Translations under genes and position numbers: made by a program | The notes under the pieces: model-generated | Told to the model about the DNA's origin: nothing | Seen by the model: only the letters and a program-made list of their open reading frames with translations | Databases searched by the model: none | Shown here: positions 1 to 5,479 of the stretch, one piece after another | Layout of the letters: each line of letters begins with the position of its first letter | How positions within the stretch are numbered: position 1 is the stretch's first letter | DNA from: DATARH01 sp050181375 | Lineage (GTDB): Bacteria > Pseudomonadota > Alphaproteobacteria > ATCC43930 > CGMCC-115725 | Length of the DNA stretch: 11,850 nt | Reading direction: 5' to 3' | NCBI GenBank assembly: GCA_050181375.1 | Contig: JBFXDF010000115.1 | Span: forward strand, 1 to 11,850

Positions 1-237
1 GACTTCCGCGTCTTTGGCGAGCACCAGAACGCGCGCATCCAGGCGTTTCACTATTTTACCTGCGAGAGCGAGGACCGTTTCGCGCCCGATCTGGCGCTCC
101 TGGCCGCGCTGGTGGCCGACGGCTCGCTGCGCCCGGTCGTCAGCGAATACGACTGGCGCGACCTCAACCGTATCGGGCCGCTGCTGCACGGCCGACAAGT
201 CAGGGGGAAAGCCGTATTCCACATCGAGCAGCGATAA
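1..237 (+). CDS. Zinc-type alcohol dehydrogenase / quinone reductase-like protein, C-terminal fragment
   Basis: The reading frame is open from the first base of the window and stops with TAA at 235-237, giving 78 residues of a longer protein. The end matches the usual C-terminus of the medium-chain dehydrogenase/reductase (MDR) superfamily: a helix (DLALLAALVADGSLRP), an acidic or aromatic stretch, then a helix ending in GRQVRGKAVF. In this family the GK-V segment is the last strand of the NAD(P)H-binding domain. Members reduce quinones, enones or aldehydes with NADPH. The catalytic domain and nucleotide-binding glycines lie outside the window, so substrate and zinc dependence cannot be judged. 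It is followed by a palindromic element and a peroxiredoxin gene on the same strand. The family call is fairly secure; the specific enzyme is not. Confidence 0.72.
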   Translation, partial: DFRVFGEHQNARIQAFHYFTCESEDRFAPDLALLAALVADGSLRPVVSEYDWRDLNRIGPLLHGRQVRGKAVFHIEQR

Positions 238-248
238 ATTGCGGGATG

Positions 249-319
249 CCGTCATTGCGACGGGTGGAGCGGCGCAGCAATCTCGTCCCGTCTCGCGATC
301 CCGCGGATCGCAATGACGG
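249..319. repeat. Palindromic intergenic element with 12-bp terminal inverted repeats
   Basis: A perfect 12-bp inverted repeat (CCGTCATTGCGA at 249-260, its complement at 308-319) bounds a 71-bp element lying entirely in the 109-bp gap between the dehydrogenase fragment and the peroxiredoxin gene. A second, nested hairpin is present near its right end: GCGATCC (295-301) pairs with GGATCGC (305-311) around a 3-nt loop and competes with the outer stem. The CGTCATTGCGA terminus is the hallmark of a dispersed repeat seen between genes in many proteobacteria. As RNA it would fold upstream of the peroxiredoxin ribosome-binding site. The structure is seen directly; membership of a repeat family is from memory and needs a genome-wide count. 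Confidence 0.7.
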
Positions 320-346
320 TCTGTGATCTTGGAGAGGAGAAAAGAC

Positions 347-832
347 ATGACGATAAAGGTCGGCGATAGAATCCCGTCGGGTATCACATTGCGCTATCTC
401 GCCCCGGACGGCGTCAAGGCGGTCTCGTCGGACGAGTTCTTCAAGGGCAAGAAGGTGGCGGTGTTCGGCCTTCCGGGCGCCTATACGCGCACCTGCTCGT
501 CGCGCCACCTGCCGGGTTATGTGCAGAATTCCGCCGCGCTGAAGCAAAAGGGGCTCGACCAGATCGCCTGCGTCTCGGTCAACGACGCGTTTGTGATGGG
601 CGCCTGGGGCAAGGAACATAAGGCCGACGACAAGGTCGTGATGCTCGGCGACGGCAGCTGCGAGCTGACCGAAGCGCTCGGGCTGACCGTCGATCGCCGC
701 TCGGCCGGGATGGGCATCCGCTCGCAGCGCTACTCGATGATCGTCGATGACGGCGTGGTCAAGGAACTCAACGTCGAGCCGTCCGGCGAATACGGTGTCT
801 CGAGCGCCGAGGCCATGCTCGCGAAACTCTAA
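347..832 (+). CDS. Prx5-like peroxiredoxin (AhpC/TSA, redoxin family)
   Basis: A 161-residue thiol peroxidase that would reduce hydrogen peroxide and alkyl hydroperoxides in the cytoplasm using glutathione/glutaredoxin or thioredoxin. The peroxidatic site is PGAYTRTCSSRHLPGY: Pro43, Thr47 and Cys50 form the conserved P-x3-T-x2-C motif, and Arg125/Arg128 in RSQRY supply the active-site arginine. Two further cysteines (Cys75 in IACVSVND, Cys105) are present. Length fits the stand-alone Prx5/hybrid-Prx type without a fused glutaredoxin domain. Arg48 sits where most relatives have proline. The start at 347 is chosen because GGAGAGG at 331-337 lies just upstream; a GTG at 323 would add eight residues that do not look like the family. 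It lies between two palindromic elements and is followed in the same direction by a PanE-like gene. The family assignment is strong; the physiological reductant is unknown. Confidence 0.92.
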   Translation: MTIKVGDRIPSGITLRYLAPDGVKAVSSDEFFKGKKVAVFGLPGAYTRTCSSRHLPGYVQNSAALKQKGLDQIACVSVNDAFVMGAWGKEHKADDKVVMLGDGSCELTEALGLTVDRRSAGMGIRSQRYSMIVDDGVVKELNVEPSGEYGVSSAEAMLAKL

Positions 833-842
833 GCGCTTTATT

Positions 843-915
843 GTCACCCCCGCGGAGGGGATCTAGGGGCAGCAATGGAGCTTACGCCCCTGGATTCCCG
901 CTTTGCGGGAATGAC
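843..915. repeat. Palindromic intergenic element (two-hairpin REP-like type)
   Basis: This element fills most of the gap between the peroxiredoxin stop and the panE start. Its right half holds a perfect hairpin, ATTCCCGC (894-901) with GCGGGAAT (905-912) around TTT. Its left half has a smaller CCCC/GGGG hairpin near 847-860. The halves are joined by GGGGC (866-870) pairing with GCCCC (886-890), and the outermost GTCA (843-846) pairs with TGAC (912-915). The CTGGATTCCCGC...GCGGGAATGAC half is a sequence I recognise as a common dispersed repeat in proteobacteria. It differs in its core from the element at 249-319 but shares the AATGACG-type end. In the transcript it could stabilise the upstream peroxiredoxin message or reduce expression of the following gene. 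Confidence 0.68.
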
Positions 916-933
916 GATGGCAAGAGGACGAAT

Positions 934-1857
934 ATGCGTGTTCTGGTGCTCGGAGCCGGCGCGGTCGGCGGGTATTTCGGCGGGCGGCTGGCCGAGGCCG
1001 GGCGCGACGTGACGTTCCTGGTGCGCGGGGCGCGCGCCAACGCGCTCGCCGAACACGGGCTCAAGGTCGAAAGCCCGCTCGGCGATTTCACGGTGCCGGT
1101 CAAGGTCGCGATCGCCGGCCGGGTCGGCGGACCCTATGACGTCGTGCTCTTGACCGCGAAGCATTACGACCTCGACGCCGCGATCGAGGCGATCCGCCCG
1201 GCGTTCGGGCCGCAGACGGCGGTATTGCCGCTGCTCAACGGCCTCGTTCACCTGGACCGGCTCGATCGCGCCTTCGGTCCGGGACGCGTGCTCGGCGGCG
1301 TCGCCTATGTCGGCGCCGTGCTGCTCCCGGACGGCAGCATCCGCCACCACAACCGGCTGTCCGGGATCGCATTTGGCGAGAGAGACGGCGGGATCAGCGA
1401 GCGGGCGCGGGCGATCGAACGGGAATTCGCCGGCACGCCGGTCAGCGCTCCGGCCAATCCTGACATCATCCAGGAGATGTGGGAGAAATTCGTCTTTATC
1501 AGCGCGATGGCCGGGATGAACTGCCTGATGCGCGGCACTATCGGCGAGATCGTCGCGACCGAGGAGGGCAGGGCGCTGATGGTCGAGGCGCTCGCCGAGT
1601 GTCAAGGCGTGGCCGCCGCCTCGGGCCACGACCCGCGGCCGCAATCGCGCGAGCGGGTCGAGGCGATGCTGACCGAGCCCGGCAGCGTCAACAGTGCCTC
1701 GATGCGGCAGGACCTCGAGGCCGGGCGCCGTACCGAAGCGGATGCCATTATCGGCGACATGCTGCGCCGCGCCCGCGGCTTCGGCCTCTCGACGCCGCTG
1801 CTGCGTGCCGCCTGGTGCCATTTGCAGGTGCACGAAAACCGCCTCGCCCACGGCTGA
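934..1857 (+). CDS. panE: Ketopantoate reductase family protein (PanE/ApbA)
   Basis: A 307-residue protein, close to the usual ~300 of 2-dehydropantoate 2-reductase, which reduces ketopantoate to pantoate with NADPH in pantothenate/CoA synthesis. The N-terminal Rossmann domain starts with GAGAVGGYFGG (7-17); Arg31 after the second strand fits NADPH binding. Expected catalytic positions are present: Lys76 (TAKHYD), Asn102 (LPLLNG), Lys185 (EMWEKFVF) and Glu268 within SASMRQDLEAGRRTEAD, the C-terminal signature. The ATG at 934 is preferred over an upstream CTG/TTG-type extension because it starts the Rossmann strand directly, has AAGAGGAC just before it, and avoids reading through the palindromic element. 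The next gene converges after 51 bp. A second, more distant paralogue is at 9669-10730, so one of the two may act on another 2-keto acid. The family is certain; the symbol is probable only. Confidence 0.85.
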   Translation: MRVLVLGAGAVGGYFGGRLAEAGRDVTFLVRGARANALAEHGLKVESPLGDFTVPVKVAIAGRVGGPYDVVLLTAKHYDLDAAIEAIRPAFGPQTAVLPLLNGLVHLDRLDRAFGPGRVLGGVAYVGAVLLPDGSIRHHNRLSGIAFGERDGGISERARAIEREFAGTPVSAPANPDIIQEMWEKFVFISAMAGMNCLMRGTIGEIVATEEGRALMVEALAECQGVAAASGHDPRPQSRERVEAMLTEPGSVNSASMRQDLEAGRRTEADAIIGDMLRRARGFGLSTPLLRAAWCHLQVHENRLAHG

Positions 1858-1862
1858 TTCCG

Positions 1863-1883
1863 GGCGGTGTCTCCCGCACCGCC
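1863..1883. terminator. Hairpin between convergent genes (possible bidirectional terminator)
   Basis: GGCGGTG (1863-1869) and CACCGCC (1877-1883) form a perfect 7-bp stem with a 7-nt loop, in the 51-bp space between the convergent stops of the panE-like gene (1857) and the AhpD-like gene (1909). Position and symmetry fit a shared transcription end. No T-tract follows on either strand, so it is not a classical intrinsic terminator and may only protect 3' ends. Confidence 0.4.
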
Positions 1884-1908
1884 GCGGCGAATTTCGCGCG
1901 GTCTCGTC

Positions 1909-2469
1909 TCAGCCCGCCGGCGTCGCGAACTCCGCCTCGAGCGGCACGCGCAACGCGTCGTTGATCTTGTTCAGCATGCCCATTGCGCCGGCGACAATGA
2001 CGATCTCGACCCGCTCCTGCGGCGTGAACTGGTCGGCGAACTCGGCCGCGTCCTCGTCGGGAATGTCGCCGGCATCGACCGTCATCGCCTGCGCAAAACG
2101 TACAGCGGCTCGCTCGCGCCGATTGAGTGCTCTGCTCTCGGGACGGCCGGCCGCGATGATTTTCGGCGCCGCGACGCCGAGCTCGATCAGATGGTGCTTT
2201 TGATGCGCCGCGCAGTAACGGCATTCGTTCGCGTTCGACACCGCAAGGCGGATCAAGAGGCGCATCTCTCGCGACAGCGAACCCAGGGTCATCGCCGACG
2301 AGAGAAAGTCGCGCGCCGCCCCGCCCAATTCCTCGGCGTGCGCGCAGGCATGCATGCTATTGATCTGTACGCCGAGCCGTTCGCGCGCCGCTCGCGAGCG
2401 CGTCTGAAAGGCCGGGCTCAGTTCCTCATAGGGAACAATCGGGACAAGAGGTTCGCCAGCCTGGTTCAT
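1909..2469 (-). CDS. Carboxymuconolactone decarboxylase / AhpD-like peroxidase-related protein
   Basis: A 186-residue, predicted all-helical cytoplasmic protein of the CMD/AhpD superfamily. The diagnostic redox helix is NECRYCAAHQKHH, with Glu82, Cys83, Cys86 and His89 forming the E-CxxC-x2-H proton-relay site of AhpD-like peroxidases. After it comes the typical RERAAVRFAQAMT helix (around 117-129) and an FTPQERVEIVIVAGAMGMLNKIND segment (about 148-171) found in the family. Members act as alkyl-hydroperoxide reductases or disulfide reductases, some as decarboxylases; the intact CxxC favours a thiol redox role. The ATG at 2467-2469 has a strong GGGAGG (2478-2483) eight bases upstream. It converges with the panE-like gene and lies close to a peroxiredoxin, so a shared oxidative-stress role is possible but unproven. 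The exact substrate cannot be inferred. Confidence 0.85.
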   Translation of the reverse strand: MNQAGEPLVPIVPYEELSPAFQTRSRAARERLGVQINSMHACAHAEELGGAARDFLSSAMTLGSLSREMRLLIRLAVSNANECRYCAAHQKHHLIELGVAAPKIIAAGRPESRALNRRERAAVRFAQAMTVDAGDIPDEDAAEFADQFTPQERVEIVIVAGAMGMLNKINDALRVPLEAEFATPAG

Positions 2470-2780
2470 AGCGTAAGCCTCCCGATTTACCGACGGTTTT
2501 TACCATGTTTGGCAAAGATGCCCGCACGTCAGGCTCGTAGCAAGCGCCTCCGGGTTGAGCATTCGGGTGAATTTGAATTATGTTGATTAAAATTGCCGCC
2601 AATACTCGTGCGTGCCGCGATCGGCGTGTGCGATTTTAGAACGCCGACGCACGATCCCGGTGTTCCGCACGGCCCGGCGAGCGACAACAAATCGCGACCC
2701 GCCGCGATCGCAAGCGCGCCCGTTCCCCGTTTTGGTGCAAGCCGAGCGGCGGCCGCTTCGCGGGCACGGCGTCGCGCCGG
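2470..2780. other. Gene-free stretch between the AhpD-like gene and trxA
   Basis: This 311-bp region is upstream of the AhpD-like gene and downstream of trxA, both on the minus strand. I find no ORF with a credible start and protein character. It contains the AhpD-like gene's ribosome-binding site and a markedly AT-rich patch (about 2568-2592) in otherwise GC-rich DNA, which probably marks its promoter. On the minus strand TTGGCG with TAATTC 16 bp downstream is possible but weak. An imperfect dyad, TTTACC-6-GGCAAA (2510-2525), lies nearer the gene and could be an operator. No clear intrinsic terminator follows trxA. Confidence 0.4.
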
Positions 2781-3101
2781 TTACAGCACCGACTCGACCC
2801 ACTCCTTCAGCTTGCTCTTCGGCAGGGCGCCGATCTTTGTCGCCGCGACCTGGCCGCCCTTGAACAGCATCATCGTCGGGATGCCGCGTACCCCGTATTT
2901 GCGCGGCGTCTGCGGGTTCTCGTCGATATTGACCTTGGCGACAGTGATCCGGCCCTCCATCTCGGTCGCCAGATCGTCGAGGAATGGTGCGATCATCTTG
3001 CACGGGCCGCACCATTCGGCCCAGAAATCCACGAGCACCGGTTCGTTGGCGCGGAGCACCACGGTATCGAAGCTGCTGTCGCTGACCGCCGTCGGCTTCA
3101 T
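2781..3101 (-). CDS. trxA: Thioredoxin
   Basis: A 106-residue classical thioredoxin, the usual full length for the single-domain cytoplasmic protein that reduces disulfides in ribonucleotide reductase, peroxiredoxins, methionine sulfoxide reductase and others. The active site is WCGPCK with Cys31 and Cys34. Other hallmarks are Asp25 (LVDFWAEW), Pro39 in the kinked helix, NIDENP (58-63) and the cis-proline Pro75 in GIPTMM. No signal peptide is present. The ATG at 3099-3101 has AGAGGAA (3108-3114) at normal spacing and a sigma70-like promoter just upstream. In many alphaproteobacteria trxA follows addAB; here the gene immediately upstream is a polysaccharide deacetylase, so that neighbourhood is absent and trxA seems to be its own transcription unit. 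Peroxiredoxin and AhpD-like genes nearby are plausible redox partners by inference only. Confidence 0.96.
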   Translation of the reverse strand: MKPTAVSDSSFDTVVLRANEPVLVDFWAEWCGPCKMIAPFLDDLATEMEGRITVAKVNIDENPQTPRKYGVRGIPTMMLFKGGQVAATKIGALPKSKLKEWVESVL

Positions 3102-3129
3102 CCCGTATTCCTCTATCCAATACCTTGCG

Positions 3130-3159
3130 ACATTAGGGGAGCGGCGAAACCGGCGTCAA
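3130..3159 (-). promoter_or_regulatory. Candidate sigma70 promoter for trxA
   Basis: Read on the minus strand, TTGACG (3154-3159) is followed after 18 bp by TAATGT (3130-3135). The predicted start near 3122 would leave a leader of roughly 20 nt containing the trxA Shine-Dalgarno. The -35 matches consensus at five of six positions; the -10 is moderate. Confidence 0.45.
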
Positions 3160-3257
3160 GGCACCGGCCCGGTCCCCCGCCGTCGCGGCGGAGCAGCCAT
3201 GCCATGCCGATTTGCGATAGCCGGATTTCGCCTGGCTGGCTCTACATATTTGAATCG

Positions 3258-3306
3258 AGAGCAAGATTCACGGGTCAGATGCTTCCCTCTGACCCGATCT
3301 TGCTCT
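3258..3306. repeat. Long palindromic hairpin element, ~49 bp
   Basis: Outer arms AGAGCAAGAT (3258-3267) and its complement (3297-3306) form a perfect 10-bp stem. Inner arms CGGGTCAGA (3271-3279) and TCTGACCCG (3288-3296) continue it with 9 more perfect pairs around an 8-nt loop; the only interruption is a 3-nt bulge (3268-3270) on one side. The architecture, GAGCA...TGCTC ends enclosing a second stem, resembles the short palindromic elements scattered between genes in Rhizobiales and other alphaproteobacteria. Its right end overlaps the stop codon (3305-3307) of the deacetylase gene on the minus strand, so it would also form the 3' end of that message. No T-tract follows. The structure is certain; the family assignment is inferred. 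Confidence 0.75.
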
Positions 3307-4207
3307 AGGCGGCGTGCTCGGTCGCCCAGCGCGCGACCTCGGCGTGCGTGCCGAACCATACGTCCGGGCGGGACTGCGCGAGCCGGATCAGTTCGTCGAG
3401 GATCCAGACGCGCGAGCGGTAGCCGATCACGTGCGGGTGCATCGTCAGCTGGAACAGTCCGCCATCGTCGTAGGCCGCCTCGAATTCGCGGCGGAAGATG
3501 TCGAATACGTCGGAGGGCGGCGTGTACGGGCGCAGCGCCGAAAAGCGGTTCATCATGAAATAGACCGCGTCGTCGCGCACCCATTCGACCGGGAGCTCGA
3601 CGACGCCGCACGGGCTGCCGTCGAGCAGTAACTCATAACAATCCTCGTCCGACATCAGCGAGGAATCGTACAACAGACCCATCTCGGCGGCGATCGCCAG
3701 CGTGCTCCAGCTGAAATCCCAGGACGGGGTACGCATGCCCACCGGCCGCGTGCCGCAGATTTTTTCCAGCGTGTCGGCCGAGCGCAGCATCAGGTCGCGC
3801 TCGCTATCGTGCGGCAGGACCGAGTTCAGCTCGTGGATCCAGCCATGGATGCCGATCTCGTGGCCCTCGGCGACGATGCGGCGCTGTTCGTCGGGGTGTA
3901 TGAGGGCCGTGACCGCCGGTACGTAGAACGTCGCCTTGACGCCGTGGCGCTCGAGCAGCTTCAGGATGCGCGGCACCGCGACGCGGGCGCCGTACTGGCC
4001 CCAGGACAGCCGGCCGATCGACTTGCCGCCGTCACGCAACTCATTGGTTTCGTGATCGCTGTCGAACGACAGCGCAACCGCGCAGCGCGCCCCGCCCGGC
4101 CATTCGCGCGGCCGCAGCGTCCGCCCGGCGCGCACCCGGCCGACCAGCCGGCGCCAGTGCTCCTCGGGCCATTGCCACGGTTCGAGATCGGATTCCGGTC
4201 GGGTCAT
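3305..4207 (-). CDS. Polysaccharide deacetylase (NodB/CE4-type) family hydrolase
   Basis: A 300-residue metal-dependent hydrolase of the CE4/NodB superfamily, which deacetylates N-acetylglucosamine polymers or, in the PuuE and related branches, hydrolyses other amides. The metal-binding set is recognisable: SFDSDHE gives Asp49 and Asp51, GHEIGIHGWIHE gives His121 and His125, and RTPSWDFS (Arg159, Pro161) is the third motif. QLTMHPH (His257) fits the catalytic histidine near the C-terminus. No signal peptide or membrane segment is evident, so it is probably cytoplasmic, like PuuE-type and HpPgdA-like members, rather than a secreted chitin or peptidoglycan deacetylase. The ATG at 4205-4207 is chosen because GAGAG (4215-4219) precedes it at 7 nt; a longer frame to 4306 would run into the tRNA. 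Substrate is unknown. Co-transcription with the tRNA 59 bp upstream is possible. Confidence 0.85.
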   Translation of the reverse strand: MTRPESDLEPWQWPEEHWRRLVGRVRAGRTLRPREWPGGARCAVALSFDSDHETNELRDGGKSIGRLSWGQYGARVAVPRILKLLERHGVKATFYVPAVTALIHPDEQRRIVAEGHEIGIHGWIHELNSVLPHDSERDLMLRSADTLEKICGTRPVGMRTPSWDFSWSTLAIAAEMGLLYDSSLMSDEDCYELLLDGSPCGVVELPVEWVRDDAVYFMMNRFSALRPYTPPSDVFDIFRREFEAAYDDGGLFQLTMHPHVIGYRSRVWILDELIRLAQSRPDVWFGTHAEVARWATEHAA

Positions 4208-4266
4208 CGGTTTTCTCTCGACCAGTTCGCCGCCGCCGCGGCGCGGCGCGGGTCTTGTCGGGGAAG

Positions 4267-4343
4267 TGGTCGGAGCGGTGAGATTCGAACTCACGACCCT
4301 CAGCACCCCATGCTGATGCGCTACCAGGCTGCGCTACGCTCCG
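4267..4343 (-). tRNA. tRNA-Pro (anticodon GGG)
   Basis: On the minus strand a full 77-nt cloverleaf can be drawn: 7-bp acceptor stem CGGAGCG/CGCTCCG, D arm GCGC/GCGC, anticodon stem TCAGC/GCTGA with loop ATGGGGT, T stem GTGAG/CTCAC with TTCGAAT, discriminator A and an encoded CCA (4267-4269). The anticodon GGG (4307-4309) reads proline CCC/CCU. The C1-G72 pair is typical of bacterial tRNA-Pro. No intron or mismatch is seen. It lies between the MerR-like gene and the deacetylase. tRNA genes are common integration sites, but no integrase or direct repeat of the 3' end is present in this window. Confidence 0.96.
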
Positions 4344-4369
4344 ATCCGGTTCTCCTGGCGAGGACGGCT

Positions 4370-4398
4370 AGATTAGCGGCAGGCGGCGCGCGGCGCAA
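4370..4398 (-). promoter_or_regulatory. Candidate promoter for tRNA-Pro
   Basis: On the minus strand TTGCGC (4393-4398) and TAATCT (4370-4375) are separated by 17 bp in the 97-bp gap between the MerR-like gene and the tRNA. Transcription would begin about 20 nt before the tRNA 5' end. Some very GC-rich sequence in the spacer is compatible with stringent control, but no classical discriminator can be confirmed. Confidence 0.4.
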
Positions 4399-4440
4399 CG
4401 CGATCGGATCGCACTGCGCGACCGGCTGCGGCGGCGCCTC

Positions 4441-4992
4441 TCACGATGTTCTCGACGGCCGCAGCAAATTCTCGAGCACGGCGCGGGCTTGCCGCAGATC
4501 GCGGCGGATTTCCTCGAGTTCGGCCCGCGTCTCGGGGTTGAGAGATGCCGGCCCGCGTGTCCCAGGCGGCGGCGGAGCGGGCGGCAAAAGCTCGGCTGCG
4601 TCGGCGTCCGGCCGGGTCGCCGCCTCGGCCGAGAGACCGGTTTCGGCACCGCAACCGGGCAAAGACTCGGCTGACAAACCGGCGTCGCCCGGGTTTTCGC
4701 GCGACATCGTCGCGGCCGGCGGGCCGGCGTCCAGCAGCTGCTGCACACCGCGGATCGTGTATCCGTCCTGATACAGCCACTCCCGGATGCGCCGCAGCAG
4801 CAGGATGTCTTCCGGCCGGTAATAGCGTCGGCCGCCGCTGCGTTTCATGGGTCTGAGCTGCGGAAACTTCGTCTCCCAAAAGCGCAGCACATGCGTCGGC
4901 AGGCCGAGTTCGCCGGCAACCTCTCCGATCGTGCGAAACGCGCCGGCGCTTTTCCGCGGCCGGGCCGGCGCGGGCTGGCCCGGGTCGCCCAC
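4441..4992 (-). CDS. MerR-family transcriptional regulator (IHF-alpha-linked type)
   Basis: A 183-residue DNA-binding protein with an N-terminal MerR winged helix-turn-helix: FRTIGEVAGELGLPTHVLRFWE (about 19-40), wing GGRRYYRPED (53-62), then helix LLLRRIREWLYQDGYTIRGVQQLL (64-87). The middle (about 90-145) is Pro/Ala-rich and probably disordered. The last ~35 residues (ETRAELEEIRRDLRQARAVL) look like the dimerising coiled coil. It lacks the conserved cysteines of metal-sensing MerR proteins and an effector-binding domain. A MerR protein directly after IHF-alpha in the plsX-fabH block is characteristic of alphaproteobacteria, and its target is not known to me. The start is GTG at 4990-4992; an in-frame stop is close upstream and no ATG precedes the HTH. 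There is no strong Shine-Dalgarno, and the ihfA stop is only 18 bp away, so translational coupling is likely. Confidence 0.88.
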   Translation of the reverse strand: MGDPGQPAPARPRKSAGAFRTIGEVAGELGLPTHVLRFWETKFPQLRPMKRSGGRRYYRPEDILLLRRIREWLYQDGYTIRGVQQLLDAGPPAATMSRENPGDAGLSAESLPGCGAETGLSAEAATRPDADAAELLPPAPPPPGTRGPASLNPETRAELEEIRRDLRQARAVLENLLRPSRTS

Positions 4993-5010
4993 TTCAGCCC
5001 GAAATCGTCT

Positions 5011-5367
5011 CTAGGAGGCGCGCGGCTCCGGCGCGACGCCGGCATCCGCGATCGGGGCCGGCACGAACCGGTTCTGGGGCGCGTTGATCTGGTCTTTCAG
5101 CGCATGCGAGGCGCGAAACACCAGAACCCGGCGCGGGCTGATCGGAACCTCTTCGCCGGTTTTCGGATTGCGCCCGACGCGCTCACCCTTTTGCCGCACG
5201 GCGAAGCTTCCGAACGAGGAAATCTTCACGATGTCGCCGCGCTCCAGCGCTCGCGAGATCTCTGCGATCACCGACTCGACCAGTTCCGCGGATTCGTTGC
5301 GCGAAAGCCCGACCTGCTGATAGATCGCCTCGGCGAGCTGAGCGCGGGTAACGGTATGCCCGGCCAT
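5011..5367 (-). CDS. ihfA: Integration host factor subunit alpha
   Basis: A 118-residue HU/IHF-fold protein that, with IHF-beta, bends DNA at specific sites to organise the nucleoid and help recombination, replication and sigma54 promoters. The N-terminal helices (VTRAQLAEAIYQQVGLSRNESAELV) are of the IHF-alpha type, followed by the signature GDIVKISSFGSFAVRQKGERVGRNPKTGEEV; Pro68 in GRNP is the residue that intercalates in the minor groove. PRRVLVFRAS (78-87) closes the fold. A C-terminal tail of about 25 residues extends beyond the ~95-residue core and is Ala/Pro-rich, probably disordered. The ATG at 5365-5367 has a strong GGGAGGG just upstream (5371-5377). It lies 112 bp after fabH and 18 bp before the MerR-like gene. 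IHF-alpha rather than HU is supported by motif and by the conserved neighbourhood. Confidence 0.94.
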   Translation of the reverse strand: MAGHTVTRAQLAEAIYQQVGLSRNESAELVESVIAEISRALERGDIVKISSFGSFAVRQKGERVGRNPKTGEEVPISPRRVLVFRASHALKDQINAPQNRFVPAPIADAGVAPEPRAS

Positions 5368-5387
5368 GACCCCTCCCTGTTAGATCG

Positions 5388-5416
5388 AGGGTAACGCCGC
5401 CCGGAAACTTCGTCAA
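5388..5416 (-). promoter_or_regulatory. Weak candidate promoter for ihfA
   Basis: In the 112-bp fabH-ihfA gap, TTGACG (5411-5416, minus strand) is followed after 17 bp by TACCCT (5388-5393). The -35 is good, the -10 poor. It would allow ihfA and the MerR-like gene to be expressed apart from the lipid genes upstream. Confidence 0.28.
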
Positions 5417-5479
5417 ATTCCAGTGCGTTGCTTTCCCGCGTTTGCCGCCTTCCGCCCCCGACCCGAGCGTATGGCCCGG

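Noticed and set aside
841..933. Extended N-terminus for the panE-like gene
   Set aside because: The extra residues come from reading the palindromic element and precede the Rossmann strand without family support.
844..1851. Long minus-strand open frame opposite the panE-like gene
   Set aside because: It is the GC-rich antisense shadow of a gene with a clear catalytic signature; its protein is Arg/Ala/Asp-rich with no recognisable domain.
2568..2592. FNR-like site in the AT-rich patch
   Set aside because: Only one half (TTGAT) is convincing; the other half does not match.
4208..4306. Longer start for the deacetylase at 4306
   Set aside because: It would translate through the 3' half of tRNA-Pro. 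The ATG at 4207 has its own ribosome site.
4267..4343. tRNA-Pro as an integration site of a genomic island
   Set aside because: No integrase, no repeated tRNA 3' end, and the flanking genes look like core genome.
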